Source: Castor canadensis
Lineage: Eukaryota; Chordata; Mammalia; Rodentia; Castoridae
Reading direction: 5' to 3'
Length of the DNA stretch: 64,000 nt
Assembly (NCBI RefSeq): GCF_047511655.1
Contig: NC_133399.1
Coordinates: 2,049,333 to 2,113,332, forward strand
Part shown: piece after piece, positions 44,910 through 56,439 of the stretch
Numbering within the stretch: the stretch's first letter is position 1
Layout of the letters: every line of letters starts with the position of its first letter
Position numbers and translations under genes: made by a program
The notes under the pieces: generated by a model
Databases searched by the model: none
What the model saw: the letters and a program-made list of their open reading frames with translations, nothing else
Told to the model about the DNA's origin: nothing

Positions 44910-46550
44910 CAATCTACAGTTCATTACTAAGTACATAAGAACATACCAACAAGGAAACACAAGGAGAAACTAACCTTCAAACCAATACTTATTCAAGAGT
45001 GAAGAATAAACACACACAAACATAAAAAATACTTTGAAACAGTTCAGAGAACTACACTCTTTGACACAAGTTTACCAGGTTACAATGATGACACACATTC
45101 AAAAGGTACTGAATATTCTCAAGCTTGAGAGCCAGACTGAACACTGAAATTTTGCCCAACTGAGCAATGGTGTCTGATGATGAGGAAGGATTTAACTCTG
45201 GGGCCTCAATAGGCCTGCTGTTCCCACTTCCTAGTTTGGTAGCAATGCTCCCTCCTGTAATACATTAATAGTTATTAGAGGGACTTTCACACGGTGTCAC
45301 TTTAAACTTCCAAAACAAAGAAACTCTTACATTCATGAACTAATTTGTTCATCAGCCTGTTTCTATGAAACTTTCTAAACCTGACTTTCACAGAATTTGG
45401 TCATATAGAAATTACAGTTTGACCCTAGGAACTCTATGCACGCCAAACAAATACTGCCTAGAAAAAGGTCCAGTTTTACAATCTGTGAGTAGATAAAAAA
45501 GCAATCACATCTGCATGTACAGAACTTACTACTCCTAATTGTCACTGTAATTTACTACCTATTGACAACCTTCCTACCTAGTATGGTTGGGACCAGTATT
45601 CACAAAATGTGAGGGATTTTATCTCTTGCTTGGGACTATTGGAAGGTGTTGGCTCATGTAAGAGGTAGGAATCAGTATGAGTCTGAAGATCTTTGGAGAT
45701 AGGCTGTCAAGGGAGCTCACTGGATCCTAGGTTTCTCTGCTTCTGCTCTTTTGCTCCTAGACAAGATGTGAATTGTTTTGCTCCATGGCATGCTTCCCAT
45801 ACTGTGTGCTGCCTGGTCCCATATCTAAAGTAACACAGCCATTTGATCAGATATGGGACTGACTGCATAACTGCTAAAAAAAACCCAAAAACTTTAATCT
45901 TGTAGCTTCACCATCTCATGAGTTGGTCATAGTGTGGATAGTTGTTAATATATTCCTTTCAAGTCCCCCAGTGTCGGGTAACATATTTCTGACTGTGAGG
46001 AGATCAATGTACAAGTCATTTTCAACACCATTTTCATTCTGTGGACTTCTCCTCCAGTCTTTCATCTATCATTTTCCCTCTTCTCCAGAATATCTCAACA
46101 TGATCAGCAGTAAGGTCATCTTCTCTCACAGAGTTTTCAAATTCTGACTAAGCAGAGGCCCCAGACCCTTCATGTGTAGCTACCAATTCTTCCACTTTTG
46201 GCTCCTTGTGTAACCTTCCTACAATTTACTCATGGGAATATTCATGAGCTTCCTTTCTTACATATCTTTTCTACAGCTTGCCCTACATTTATAAACATTT
46301 CTCTCATTTCAGAAACATCTTTTCCTATGACATATCATCCTTTAAAGGCAGAATTTATGAATACCAAAGCATTTTATGTTGGCACAAGTATTTTTCTTTG
46401 TAGTTTCTAGATGACCCCGATATAATACCCTGTTTGTGTCAGGCCATTTTTTCTTGCTAATATCAGAATGTACCTGATTGCGAACATTTTAAAGAAAGTT
46501 TTCTTTCCTCATAATTTTCAAGGTCAAAGGAAAATGAGATGCATCAGGTG
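44910..46550. repeat. Duplicated module E, copy 1
   Basis: This aligns with 49253-50650 and 59440-59745 plus 60890-62160. At 45200-45215 it is continuous where copy 3 has an L1, so it shows the empty site. It also lacks the ID SINE of copy 2. Confidence 0.75.
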
Positions 46551-46559
46551 AAAGGATTA

Positions 46560-47150
46560 CCTGGACAGTTTTTTAGGGTTCCTTTGTATATCCACCTGGT
46601 CACTGCCTAACAGTTACCTATGCAGTCTATTTCAAAATGCACTCCTTCCTCACTGAACCTTGCTTCACTGCCACTGTAATTCTGTGTCTTGCTTGCATTC
46701 ATCTCACACAAGACATAAGTAACAACAACAACAACAACAAAAAAGACATTCGTGCCAAGAATAGGTACTCTGGTAACACTACAATACCTTCCTCCCAAAG
46801 ACCCTGAAGGTTATGATCTGTGCTGTATTTCTTTGCCATAATTCTGAAAACAAATATGTGGTTGTCAATAACAATAAACATTTCTACTGCACCTCACTGA
46901 GCACTCTCACTACAATTTCTGTGCATCAGTTTGAAAAAGACACCAGGGGATAGCATGTGTTTGCTCTGTCTGGTCACCAGTCATTCAACTGAATATTTAG
47001 AGAGGTGACACCCTGACACAAATCATCAGAGTTATTCAAACATTGTCTGAATGGGGCTCATGATGTACAACCACATACAATCCTAAAGCCTCATAAATTC
47101 CAGAGATTTTAGAATGTCTGTGCTAGAAACTTACACAAAGAGTGAAATCC
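46560..47150. repeat. Duplicated module C, copy 2
   Basis: This aligns with 36690-37260 and 62200-62780. A short (ACA)n tract (46719-46740) is private to this copy. Confidence 0.75.
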
Positions 47151-47339
47151 TTAAATTGAACTACATACTCAAATCATATTCCAAATATGCAAATGCTTTG
47201 CACCATGGGAAAAAGTATGAAACTGTCTTTCTGAAAATTAGCGGTAGTAAATAACATGTTATGTAGGGGTGAGGGAGGGCTCTTTGCTATTATCTCCAGA
47301 TCTAGATGAATCTTAATTATACCCAAAGTCCATATGTGT

Positions 47340-47700
47340 ATTTGATTAAGGTAATCATGTTTATTGTGCACAAAGTTCATTGTTACAATATCTAAGATTA
47401 TACTGAGGTGACAGAGTATAATGAAAAGTAGAGCGACTGAATTAGCCAACTTTTAATTGATTACAATCAATGGAAGAGATGCAACTTGGACATGGAATGG
47501 TCACTGCCTCCGGGCAATGTGAGCAGTATCTGTTCATTAGGTTGGCAGCAGTGGAGCAGAAGGAAGTCTACAGAGAGAGTAATGTGCCAATGTGCTCAGA
47601 TTTACAGCTCAATGACAGCCATTGACATGCATGTAGCTTCTGGCTGTATGACAGAGAAACACTAATTCATTGGAACATGCCTTCTTGCTAATATTTTCAT
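47340..47700. repeat. Duplicated module F, copy 2
   Basis: Matches 16757-17115 without the L1 fragment that precedes the other copy. Confidence 0.75.
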
Positions 47701-47807
47701 ACCATGGATGTGACAATGGATGATCTTAGGAACTCCTTAGTGTACTCTGTGGCATTATGTCTCACAGCAAATGGAGTATTATGGAAACGAAATATTGTAA
47801 CTCTGCC

Positions 47808-49252
47808 AATACTTCTGCCTACAAAAAACTGAAACTAGGTCCTTGTTTATCACCCTGTACTAGCATCATCTCAAAATGGATCAAGGACCTTAATATTAGT
47901 CCCAAAATTCTGAAGTTAGTACAGGAAAGAGCAGGGAGTACTCTGGAAGTAATAGGTATAGGCACAGACTTCCTCAATAGAACCCCAGCATCTCAGCAAG
48001 TAAGAGAAAGTATAGACAAATGGGAATACATATAACTAAAAAGCTTCTGCACAACAAAAGAAATGGTCTCAACATGGAAGAGACCACTCACAGATAAAAT
48101 ATTTGAGGCTATACATCAGACAAAAGTCTGATAACCAGAATATACAGGGAACTTAAAAATCTACACTCTCCCAAAATCAATGAACCAATAAAGTAGTGGG
48201 CAACTGAACTAAACAGAACTTTCTCAAAAGACATTCAAATGGCAAAAAACACATGAAAAAGTGCTATCTCTACACGTAAAGGAAAGGCAAATCAAAACCA
48301 CACTAAGATTCCACCTCACCCCTGTTAGGATAGCTAACATCCAAAACAACCCAACAACAGATGTTGGTGAGGATGTGGGGAAAAAGGAAACTTCATACCC
48401 TGCTTTTAGGAATGCAAGCTGGTGTAACCACTCTGGAAAAAAAAATATGGGCACTTGTTAAATATCTAAACATAGATCTGCCATATCATCCAGCAATCCC
48501 ACTCCTAGACATATACCTAAAGGAATGCGACTCAGGTTATTCCAAAGGAACCTGCACATTTCTGTTTATTGCAGTGCTATTCTCAATGGCCAACTTAAGG
48601 ATACAGCCAAGAAGCCCCACTACAGAGGAATTGATTAAGAAAATGTGGTACTTACACATAGTGGAATTTTAGTCAGCTATGAAGAAAAATCAAATCTTAT
48701 CATTCGCAAGTAAATGGATGGAACAGGAGAACATCATTCTGAGTGAGGTTAGCCAGCCCCAGAAGACCAAAAATCATATGTTCTCGCTCATATGCAGACT
48801 TTACATCTAGGTCAAATGCAGCAATGTGGGTGGACTTGGGTCACACATTAAGGGAAGAGCACATATGGGAGGTATGGGGATAGGTAGGAAACCCAAAACA
48901 TGAAAGTATTTGATGTCCCCACTGCAGAGGAACTAATACAGAAACCTTCAAGGCACACAGGTCAATATGGGAAGGTGATCAAGAGCTAGGGAAAAGGTCA
49001 AGTAGAGATGAATCAATTTGGTCTGTAACACACTTGTGCATGGAAGGAATACCAGGAATCTCTTTGTAGAGCTATCCTTATTTCAACTAGGAAAAACTCT
49101 TTTTCTTTCTTATTACTGCTGATGTCTTCTTTCTAACAAAATTGCAGAAAAAGGCAGAACAGATTCTGCCTAGAAGTGAGGGGGGTGGGGGGTAGGAGGG
49201 AGAAATGGCCTAAACAATGTATGCACATATGAATAAAAGAGTAAAATAAATT
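47808..49252 (+). mobile_element. L1 3' half (ORF2 C-terminus and 3'UTR)
   Basis: From the ORF2 C-terminal region (frame pieces 47757-48035 and 48361-48672, ending at WYLHIVEF) to an A-rich tail at about 49235-49252. The 3'UTR differs from that of the 1.3-kb L1. The same element lies beside module E copy 3 at 59750-60889. Stops interrupt the ORF. Confidence 0.88.
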
Positions 49253-50650
49253 AAAAAATCTGGGGCTTCAGCATGCTTGCTGTTCCCTCCTCCTTGCATG
49301 GTACTGATGCCCCCTCCTTCAATGTTGACCTTAAACAGAGGGAAAAGTCACAGGGAGATACTTTAACATTCTGATAAAAAGAAACTGACACATTCATAAA
49401 CTCATTCACGCATCTGCTTCCATAAGTCTTTCTCTAAGCTTACTTTCACAGACTTTGTGAAACGACAGTTTGACATCGCCACTTCTATGCATGCCCAGAT
49501 AAAGGTCCAATCTTGGAATGAAAATATTGTCAAACACATCTGCATGTACACAAAGTATGCCTCCTTATTGTTGCTGTAACTTACTGCTTATTGACAAACC
49601 ATGCCCCATTCCCTCCTACCTGGTGTTTGAACCAATGTCATCAAGGCAAATGAGTGAGGGATTTGTCCCTTGCTTGAAATTATTGGAAGATTTTCAAGCA
49701 TATAAGAGTTGGGGCCAAGTATAGGTCTTCAGATCTTTGGAGACAAGCTATCAAGGGAATTCAGTTGACCCTACTCTACTTCTGCTCTTCTGATCACTTC
49801 CATGGTGTTTATGATTTTGCTCCACCACAAACTCCTCATCCTAGGTACTGCCAGGCCCCATGTCCAAATCCAACAGAAACAGTTCATCATGGATGGGAAC
49901 TCCATAACTAGGAACCAAAAAAACATTGACCCTTATTGCTTCACTACCTCAAGAATTTGTTACATGGTGACAGCTGACTAATATACTCTCCCAGAACCTG
50001 GAATCTGCCATTTCAAACTTGATAAGATCAATTTAAAAGTAAATGTCAACACCTTTTTCATTCCACGTGTTCTTCACCAGCCTCAGGGACATCATCTTCC
50101 ATCTTTTCCTGAAGATTTCAAAATTATCAGCAATAGTACCTTCTCCCTTGGCTTTTCTATTTCCTGAATAAAAACCTCCAGGCCCATCAGGTGTAGCCAC
50201 CAGTTCTTCCATTTTTTTTTTTTTTTTTTTTTGTCTTTTCTTTTTTGGTGCTGGGATCGAACCCAGGGCCTCACGCATGCTAGGCAAGCGCTGTACCACT
50301 GAGCTACATCCCAGCCCAGTTCTTCCATTTTTTGGGTACTGGTCGTACCTTCCAAAATTCATTGTTCATGTGGAGTTATCGTCTTCCTTTTACTATACGT
50401 CCCTGTCTAGCCATATCCCTACCTAGATATCCATTGCTCAGTTCATTAGCAAGGCATTTCCTACTAAATGTCATCCTTCAAACCCAAGAAGATTGTATAA
50501 ATGCCAATGTTTTTTCTTTTTATGCTACCACAAACCCTTTTTATTAATAGGTTCTGGACAGGACTGAATATAGAACCTGCCTGTGTTAGATCAATTTATC
50601 TTGCTAAAAGTAAAAAACACCAGTCTGAGAAAGGTATAAAGTAGAGTACA
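49253..50650. repeat. Duplicated module E, copy 2
   Basis: Very similar to 60890-62160, with the same L1 on its left. It differs by a private ID SINE at 50218-50316. Confidence 0.85.
50201..50333 (-). mobile_element. Young ID-type SINE with target-site duplications
   Basis: On the minus strand the tRNA-like body runs from 'gggctgggatgtagctcag' through A- and B-box-like segments ('gttcgatcccagcacc') to a long A-tail. Identical flanks 'cagttcttccatttttt' at 50201-50217 and 50317-50333 are the target-site duplication. The paralogous sites near 46185 and 61788 are empty. Confidence 0.95.
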
Positions 50651-51220
50651 TATTTTACTTTAGTTTCGCTGAGGTGACCTTTCAACACAATCGTCCCACT
50701 CTCAGCTTTCCTAGTAATTAGCCTTTAGGTATGATCCACAGGTGACAAGCAAAATTAGTATTTTTGTAAGTACCAAGATCAAGGGCCAGTGAGATGTACT
50801 AGGTGAAGGGTTTTCTGCTCACCATTTTTTCTTATGCATTATGGTACAAAGATATTTACTCTGTGAATATTTCAAATAAGAACACTTATTTATCTTTTAT
50901 ATTTACATGAGGTATTTGTGTTTATATAAAAAAAATCTACAATTTTATGTATCTTTCAAAAGTTTTTTACACATTTCTATAAAGTTTACATTAATATATT
51001 TCAATGTATATATTATCAGAATAGTTTTATATTTCAAGTACCTATTTATAAAGATATGTGCAAATAAGTCAAGTAGGAAGAGTTTTTATGTGACATATGA
51101 TGACTATTTTAAGACATGAAAGGAGGAGAGACTGTATGAAGAAAGGAAGAGGATAAGCAGGAGGTGTATAGAAGAGTGTTTCTGATCCAAGTACACCACA
51201 CAGATGTATGAAAAGGTCAT
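50650..51220. other. A/T-rich non-coding DNA
   Basis: Nothing recognised. The frame at 50907-51119 is a chance frame in T-rich DNA. Confidence 0.4.
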
Positions 51221-51224
51221 ACTG

Positions 51225-51425
51225 AACCAGGCACCAATGGCCATTGCCTGTAATCTGAGGTACTTGGGAGGCTGAGATGAGGATTGGATCCAGGCCAGTT
51301 TAGGTCAAAAAATACAAAAACACAAAATAGGAAACACTTGCTCTCAAAAAATAGCCAAAGAAAGAAGGGCTAGAGGTGTGACTCAAGTAGTACAGTACCT
51401 GCCAAGCAAATACAAAGCCCTGAGA
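51225..51425 (+). mobile_element. 7SL-tRNA dimer SINE, diverged
   Basis: The head has 'ttgcctgtaatctgaggtac', an A-rich linker follows, and the tRNA half has 'caagtagtacagtacctgcc'. Confidence 0.75.
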
Positions 51426-51925
51426 TACATTAATTTGCATAATTAACTTATGTTAATAAAATCTCACTGGTTTTTGTTCCTTTTGTCCCAGTACATGAAG
51501 AGTTCAATCAATGAATAAGAAAATAAATCAAACAGGTAAATACTTCTTTTATGAGGTGCTATTACTAGGTAATAAAATCAACCAAAACTGTGCTTTGAGC
51601 AATTATGCACAAACAGAAAGACCATGAAACTCTGACTTTAGGTGAGGACAGTACTAAAACCCACTCATTCTTATTGAAGCATGGATACCTCAGGCTTGTG
51701 CAGTAGCCCCTGTTTTTATCAAATCTGATGATCAGTTTAGAACATTCTGTGTGTCCTCCTTAAGGAGGTGGTGAGACAACTTACATATGACAAAAGCAAA
51801 AATTATACAAAGTGACCTTTAACTGGCATGAAAATGGTATTAATCCCACTGGATAAATGTCACATTTAGAATCTTAGTCATATTTGGAATACTCTAATGC
51901 TGTAAGGCAGCATTACACTTTTTAA
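51425..51925. other. Non-coding DNA, nothing recognised
   Basis: No repeat or exon could be supported here. Confidence 0.4.
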
Positions 51926-51929
51926 CTTC

Positions 51930-52020
51930 AGGGCTGGCAGAGTGGCTCAAGTGGTAGGTTGCCTGCCTAGCAAATGTGAGGCCCTGTGTTCAAACCAGAG
52001 AAGTAACAAAACTTTTTTTT
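51930..52020 (+). mobile_element. tRNA-derived SINE
   Basis: The body 'ggctcaagtggtaggttgcc' to 'gtgttcaaaccagag' is followed by a short tail. Confidence 0.75.
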
Positions 52021-52790
52021 AAACTTCAGTGAGTTTTCTGTGGAAGGATTATGGTGTGAGGCAGCCATAGTTAAAATGGGAGACCCTACATGAAAAATAA
52101 CTAAACTAGCACTAAATAACTTGGGAGCCTGGCTTCAGCTCCAAAGGCCCATGTCCATGGTCAAATCTGTGTGACAGAGCCTGTCATGACAGAGCAAAAC
52201 AGGGAAGGATGCTGTCCTTGGGACCTTGTCACAGACTTCAGCTTCTGGTGGGCAGTTGGGTGGGTGCAGTGCAGTGGACAGGTAAGGAGGAGTAGAGGTT
52301 TGCCTGGAAGAGGCTCAGAATTTTCCCTGCTTGATGCAGTGCTCCAAGTTAGTCAGTGAGCAAGGGGTGCAATCAGCTATGTTTCTGAGCAGTCTGATAA
52401 AAAAGTGCCCTCCGTGTTCAAGGAAAAAAAAATAAAGAAAAACAAAGAAACATGGATTCTATTCTCTACATCATTGACAATGATCAAATTGGATTTTGAA
52501 TTTGGAAAGACAACAAAAACAGAAACAAAAAGACCTGAACACAAAAAAATATAATCAAAACATAAACCCTGGAGGCATCAGCTTCCAGGTTCCACTGCAG
52601 TTCCCTAGCTGTTTCCTTTCATTTCTCTCTAATAAATCCTACTTTATATACTGAAAAAAACCAAAAAACATAAATCCTGTTTAATACTAAACAAAACTAA
52701 ATGATTTTTGTCATTCCAACATTTCAACAACAACACAATAAATAAGAACATATCCAGGAAAGATCAAGTGGTGAATTTATATACCATCAA
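52020..52790. repeat. Duplicated module D (second half), copy 3
   Basis: This aligns with 27950-28620. Copy 3 contains a private insertion at 52571-52664. It ends where a module D first half begins, so two D units appear to meet here. Confidence 0.75.
52571..52664 (+). mobile_element. Small retroposed transcript 3' end
   Basis: The 94-base insert ends with AATAAA (52631-52636), about 17 bases more and an A-rich tail. It is flanked by 'aaaacataaaccct' (52557-52570) and 'aaaacataaatcct' (52665-52678). It is absent from the paralog near 28490. The source transcript is unknown. The 'cctactttatatactg' end resembles a retroviral R region, but I cannot identify it. Confidence 0.7.
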
Positions 52791-53324
52791 ATTTCAGAAT
52801 CGCTTTGTTAGAAACTTCCACAAGGACTAAATTTTAACTCATACTACGCACTGACACCACCTTCCAAATGCACCAACTTTGTACAAAAAAAAATACTTTT
52901 TACCCCATCAGGAAAAATATAAAGGTGTCGTCCAGCAGACACATATCAAATATGGTGATAATGTGGTAGGCAAAGCAGACCTCCTAACGCTGTCTCCAAA
53001 GTAGCTAAGATTATATGTGGGAGTCTGAAGTCCCTGGCTTAAGTTCACATTTAACTGTGATTTCCCTGTATTGCTTTTTTCTTTGTTTTTCTGTTTTACT
53101 ATTAGGATATCAAGTGCTTTTTTAACTTTTAAAAAATTCTTATGTTCTTTCACTTTGCAATATATATTTGAAGTTTGTGTTAATTCAGTTTGTTTCTTGT
53201 GTGTGTGTGTATTACTATGGGTTTAGAACAAAACCTTGTAATTGCTAGGAAAGCTGTCCAGTAGTGAGCTATATACCAACATACTTTTACTTTGAGACAG
53301 AATTTCACTAAATAACCCTGACTG
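52790..53324. repeat. Duplicated module D (first half), copy at 53 kb
   Basis: It matches 62740-63290 at roughly 93 percent by eye, including 'tactttttaccccatcagg'. It is cut off by the LTR that follows. Confidence 0.85.
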
Positions 53325-53660
53325 GAATGGATAGGTGGGAGATGCCTCATATGCCAGCACAGGGTTTATTGTGGAGAAGAGGCTCTGCAGAGGGGGACCC
53401 CAGCAAGAGAGCTGAAGCCCACTGCAGCTTACAGACTGGGGGTAGATAAAGGAGGTGGGGAAAGAAGACCCAAGAAGGTCACTAGATGGGATAATCCTCA
53501 ATGACCCTCTGACCCTCCTGACATAATGGCTTATGGGTGGGTCATGGCCTACGGTGGATGTCTGTTTTTCTTTAGGGCTGGTTAGAGAATTTTGCATAAG
53601 TCAACTGCAAGAAAGAATGGGTCCAGTTACAACCTGACTTCCTTTGTTCATCCTAACAGG
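53325..53660 (-). mobile_element. LTR, sister of 35447-35802
   Basis: Nearly the whole of the 35.4-kb LTR is present, ending in CTAACA on the plus strand. The outer 20 bases at the left end are missing. Confidence 0.8.
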
Positions 53661-54000
53661 ATGTACAGAAAATCTTTACTTTCTTCTTCCCTATTGTCAT
53701 CCACAGAAAACATTGAGGCAAAGTCATTGCAATGTCAGCTATAGACCACATGATCATAGCTCATGATATGAAAAATTTTAAAGACTTACATATGGGGTGT
53801 GGATAAAGAGAGGGGACTATAATAATGTACCTGCACTGCCACGAGGCAGCACACTGTTATTGGAAATGCATTTAGCTTACTTTTAAAAGGATTTTGATAT
53901 TTTCACAAAATAACCACACATTTCAAAAACACTTGCTATCCTGTGTAGAAAGAAAACGTGATCATATAATTAATTACTGTAATAAAGGACTGCAGGTGGC
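53660..54000. other. Non-coding DNA, nothing recognised
   Basis: No repeat or exon could be supported here. Confidence 0.4.
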
Positions 54001-54500
54001 ACAGTGTTCCAAATGATATACTGCTTCCCCACTAATCACAAGGCTCTGTGTTCAAACTGAAGCAGATACCTTAAAGCAACTGAGGCCAATAGGAGAAGGG
54101 GACCAGGAACTAGAGAAAAGGGTAGATCAAGAAGAATTAACCTAGAAGGTAACACCCACGCACAGGAAATCAATGTGAGTCAACTCCCTGTATAGCTATC
54201 CTTATCTCAACCAGCAAAAGCCCTTGTTCCTTCCTATTATTGCTTATACTCTCTCTACAACAAAATTAGAAATAAGGGCAAAATAGTTTCTGCTGGGTAT
54301 CGAGGGGGTTGGGGGGAGAAGGGGGGCGGGGAGAGGGTGGTAAGGGAGCGGGTGGGGGCAGAGGGGAGAAATGACCCAAGCCTTGTATGTACATACGAAT
54401 AATAATTAATTAATTAATTTTAAAAAATCCAAAATTTTCACAACAACAAAAAAACAAGGCTTTGTGTTCACCCCACTGTACCAACAAAAATAAATGAATA
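54000..54500 (+). mobile_element. tRNA-derived SINE split by an L1
   Basis: The SINE body begins near 54000 and resumes at 54454 with 'acaaggctttgtgttca'. The interruption is the L1 piece at 54056-54453. Confidence 0.65.
54056..54453 (+). mobile_element. 5'-truncated L1 inserted in a SINE
   Basis: The 3' end of the same L1 subfamily as the 3.5-kb insert, beginning 'gaagcagatacc' and ending with a (TTAA)n-like and A-rich tail. The flanks 'acaaggctctgtgttca' (54038-54054) and 'acaaggctttgtgttca' (54454-54470) differ at one base. Confidence 0.9.
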
Positions 54501-54647
54501 ATAAGTAAATAAAGGATTTGAGTATGACTGGAGAAACACAGCTTAATACACAATACTTCATTTGCTAAATTTATTATGAGCAAATGATCTTGAAATGAAA
54601 AGTAGAACACCAGTTATACAGAACAATGGAGCCAAAGAAGGAAGACA

Positions 54648-55400
54648 GGCAGGGCAGGAGGGGTGAGTTAGGGTGTGAGAAAAAGACAGAGGTCCAATTT
54701 AAAATAACATGAAGAAACAAGTAGGAAAAACACCACCAGATGTCATCAGTACAGGGCATGTGACAGCATACAAAGAAGCTGTTTAATGCTAAAAAGACAT
54801 GTGTAATAAATTAGAACATTTCAAGTATTGGGAAAAGAACATAATAAGCAAAAACCTATAAAAGTTCAGGTGACAAATCCATACACCATTAAAACTTCCT
54901 ACTAAATTTAAACTACCCATAATTTACAGAGCAGCAATCCTCCATTACCCCCTTAGAAGAAAATTCTGCTGAGAGTGTAACAAAAATAATGTAACTTTAT
55001 AGAATTAAAATATACAAAAGATTTCCTGTCCTCCCCATCTTTAGGGATATGGTTTATGGACTGGGGCTTGAACTCAGGGCCATCAGCTTGAGCCACTCCA
55101 TCAGCCCTATTTTTGTTCAGTATTTTTGGAGAAAGGGTCTGCTGAACTATTTGCCTGGGCTGGCTTCAAAGCATGATCCTCCTGACCTAAATGTCTTGAA
55201 ATGCAAGGATTACAGCCATGAGTCACTGGTGCCTGGCTCTTGAGTATTTTTAAAGTAAATAATCTGTTGATCTAGGAACTGTGTCATACACACACCTTAA
55301 GGTGAGGGGGATATTCAGAATCACCTGGTGACATTTTGGGACCTTGTTAGGGTATTTCAATCTTTGTTCAATGTTAGTTGGGAACTTTTAAATACCTAAA
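54648..55400. repeat. Duplicated module G, copy 2
   Basis: Partner of 35803-36690, lacking the long microsatellite. The reversed dimer SINE at 55060-55240 is shared. Confidence 0.85.
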
Positions 55401-55930
55401 ATGGATCACTGTGTGTATATGTAGGATGTAGGACATTGCACCTGTATGACTTGTGGCTATGAGTGATTTCATGTGTTTGTTTCCTTTAATGCACATGTTA
55501 ACTAAAAAACAAATAAACATTATTTTTAAATGTGAAAAAAAAATAAATGAAACAGTGTCTTTCTCTCAACCTGGGACCCTCAGATTTGTCTTCAATGCCA
55601 GAAATCATACTGCCTACCCAACTACCTGAAAGCAAAAGGAAACTGGTGGAATGATTTAGCCTGAATATTGTAACCCTCATAAACAGGTGTGATTAACCCA
55701 GGCTTCAAAATTTTTTCTCAGTTAGAAAAGGATCATAGAACCAACACTCTACCCATTATCCCCTTAAAAACATCAGACATTCCATACACACATTCAAATG
55801 TGCCATTCTTTCAAAACAAATTATGTGGAATAGTAAGTGCATATATCTTTTAAATGACATGAAGATAGCTTTGAAGTGCTGTTTTGCTAATCTCAAACTG
55901 AGAAGTAGAAAAGCCCTCTTTAGTGTCACC
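55400..55930. other. Non-coding DNA, nothing recognised
   Basis: A/T-rich with no supported repeat boundary or exon. Confidence 0.4.
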
Positions 55931-55934
55931 ATAT

Positions 55935-56135
55935 TCAGTGATGAAGACGAGGGCCAGTGGCGCAGACACCTGTACACATACCTACTCAGGAGGATATAGT
56001 TCATGAGACTCCATCTAAAAAAACCCAAAACAAAAACAACACTGGAAGAGTGGCTCCATGGATAGAGCACCAGGCAAGCTAGTGTGATGTCCTGAGTTCA
56101 AGCCCCAATACTGCCAGAAGCAAACAAACAAACAA
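55935..56135 (+). mobile_element. 7SL-tRNA dimer SINE
   Basis: A shortened head, then a tRNA half ('gagttcaagccccaatactg') and a (CAAA)n tail. Confidence 0.8.
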
Positions 56136-56174
56136 ACAGATGAACAAAAAAAATCCCAAAGAGACCATAATGAG

Positions 56175-56400
56175 CCTAGCTCTAGTGGCTCATGCCTGTA
56201 ACACCAGGTACTTGATAGACTGAGGTCAGAAGGATGGCAGTCAAGGGCAGCACAGGAAAATAGTTTTTGAGACCCCACCTCCAAAATTACCACAGGAGCA
56301 TGGACTGGAGATGTGGTTTACATTGTTGAGCACCTGCTTTACAAGTGCAAATCTCTGAGTTTAAACCCTTTCTCCAAAATTAAACAAAGGAAACCAAGCA
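56175..56400 (+). mobile_element. 7SL-tRNA dimer SINE
   Basis: The head has 'tcatgcctgtaacaccaggt' and the second half is tRNA-like. It lies directly after the previous SINE. Confidence 0.75.
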
Positions 56401-56439
56401 AGATCAAGGTGATTGCAGGAGAACACTGATTGTGCCAAA

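Noticed and set aside
50218-50316. Possible tRNA gene
   Set aside because: The body has A- and B-box-like segments, but the A-tail and target-site duplications show it is an ID SINE.
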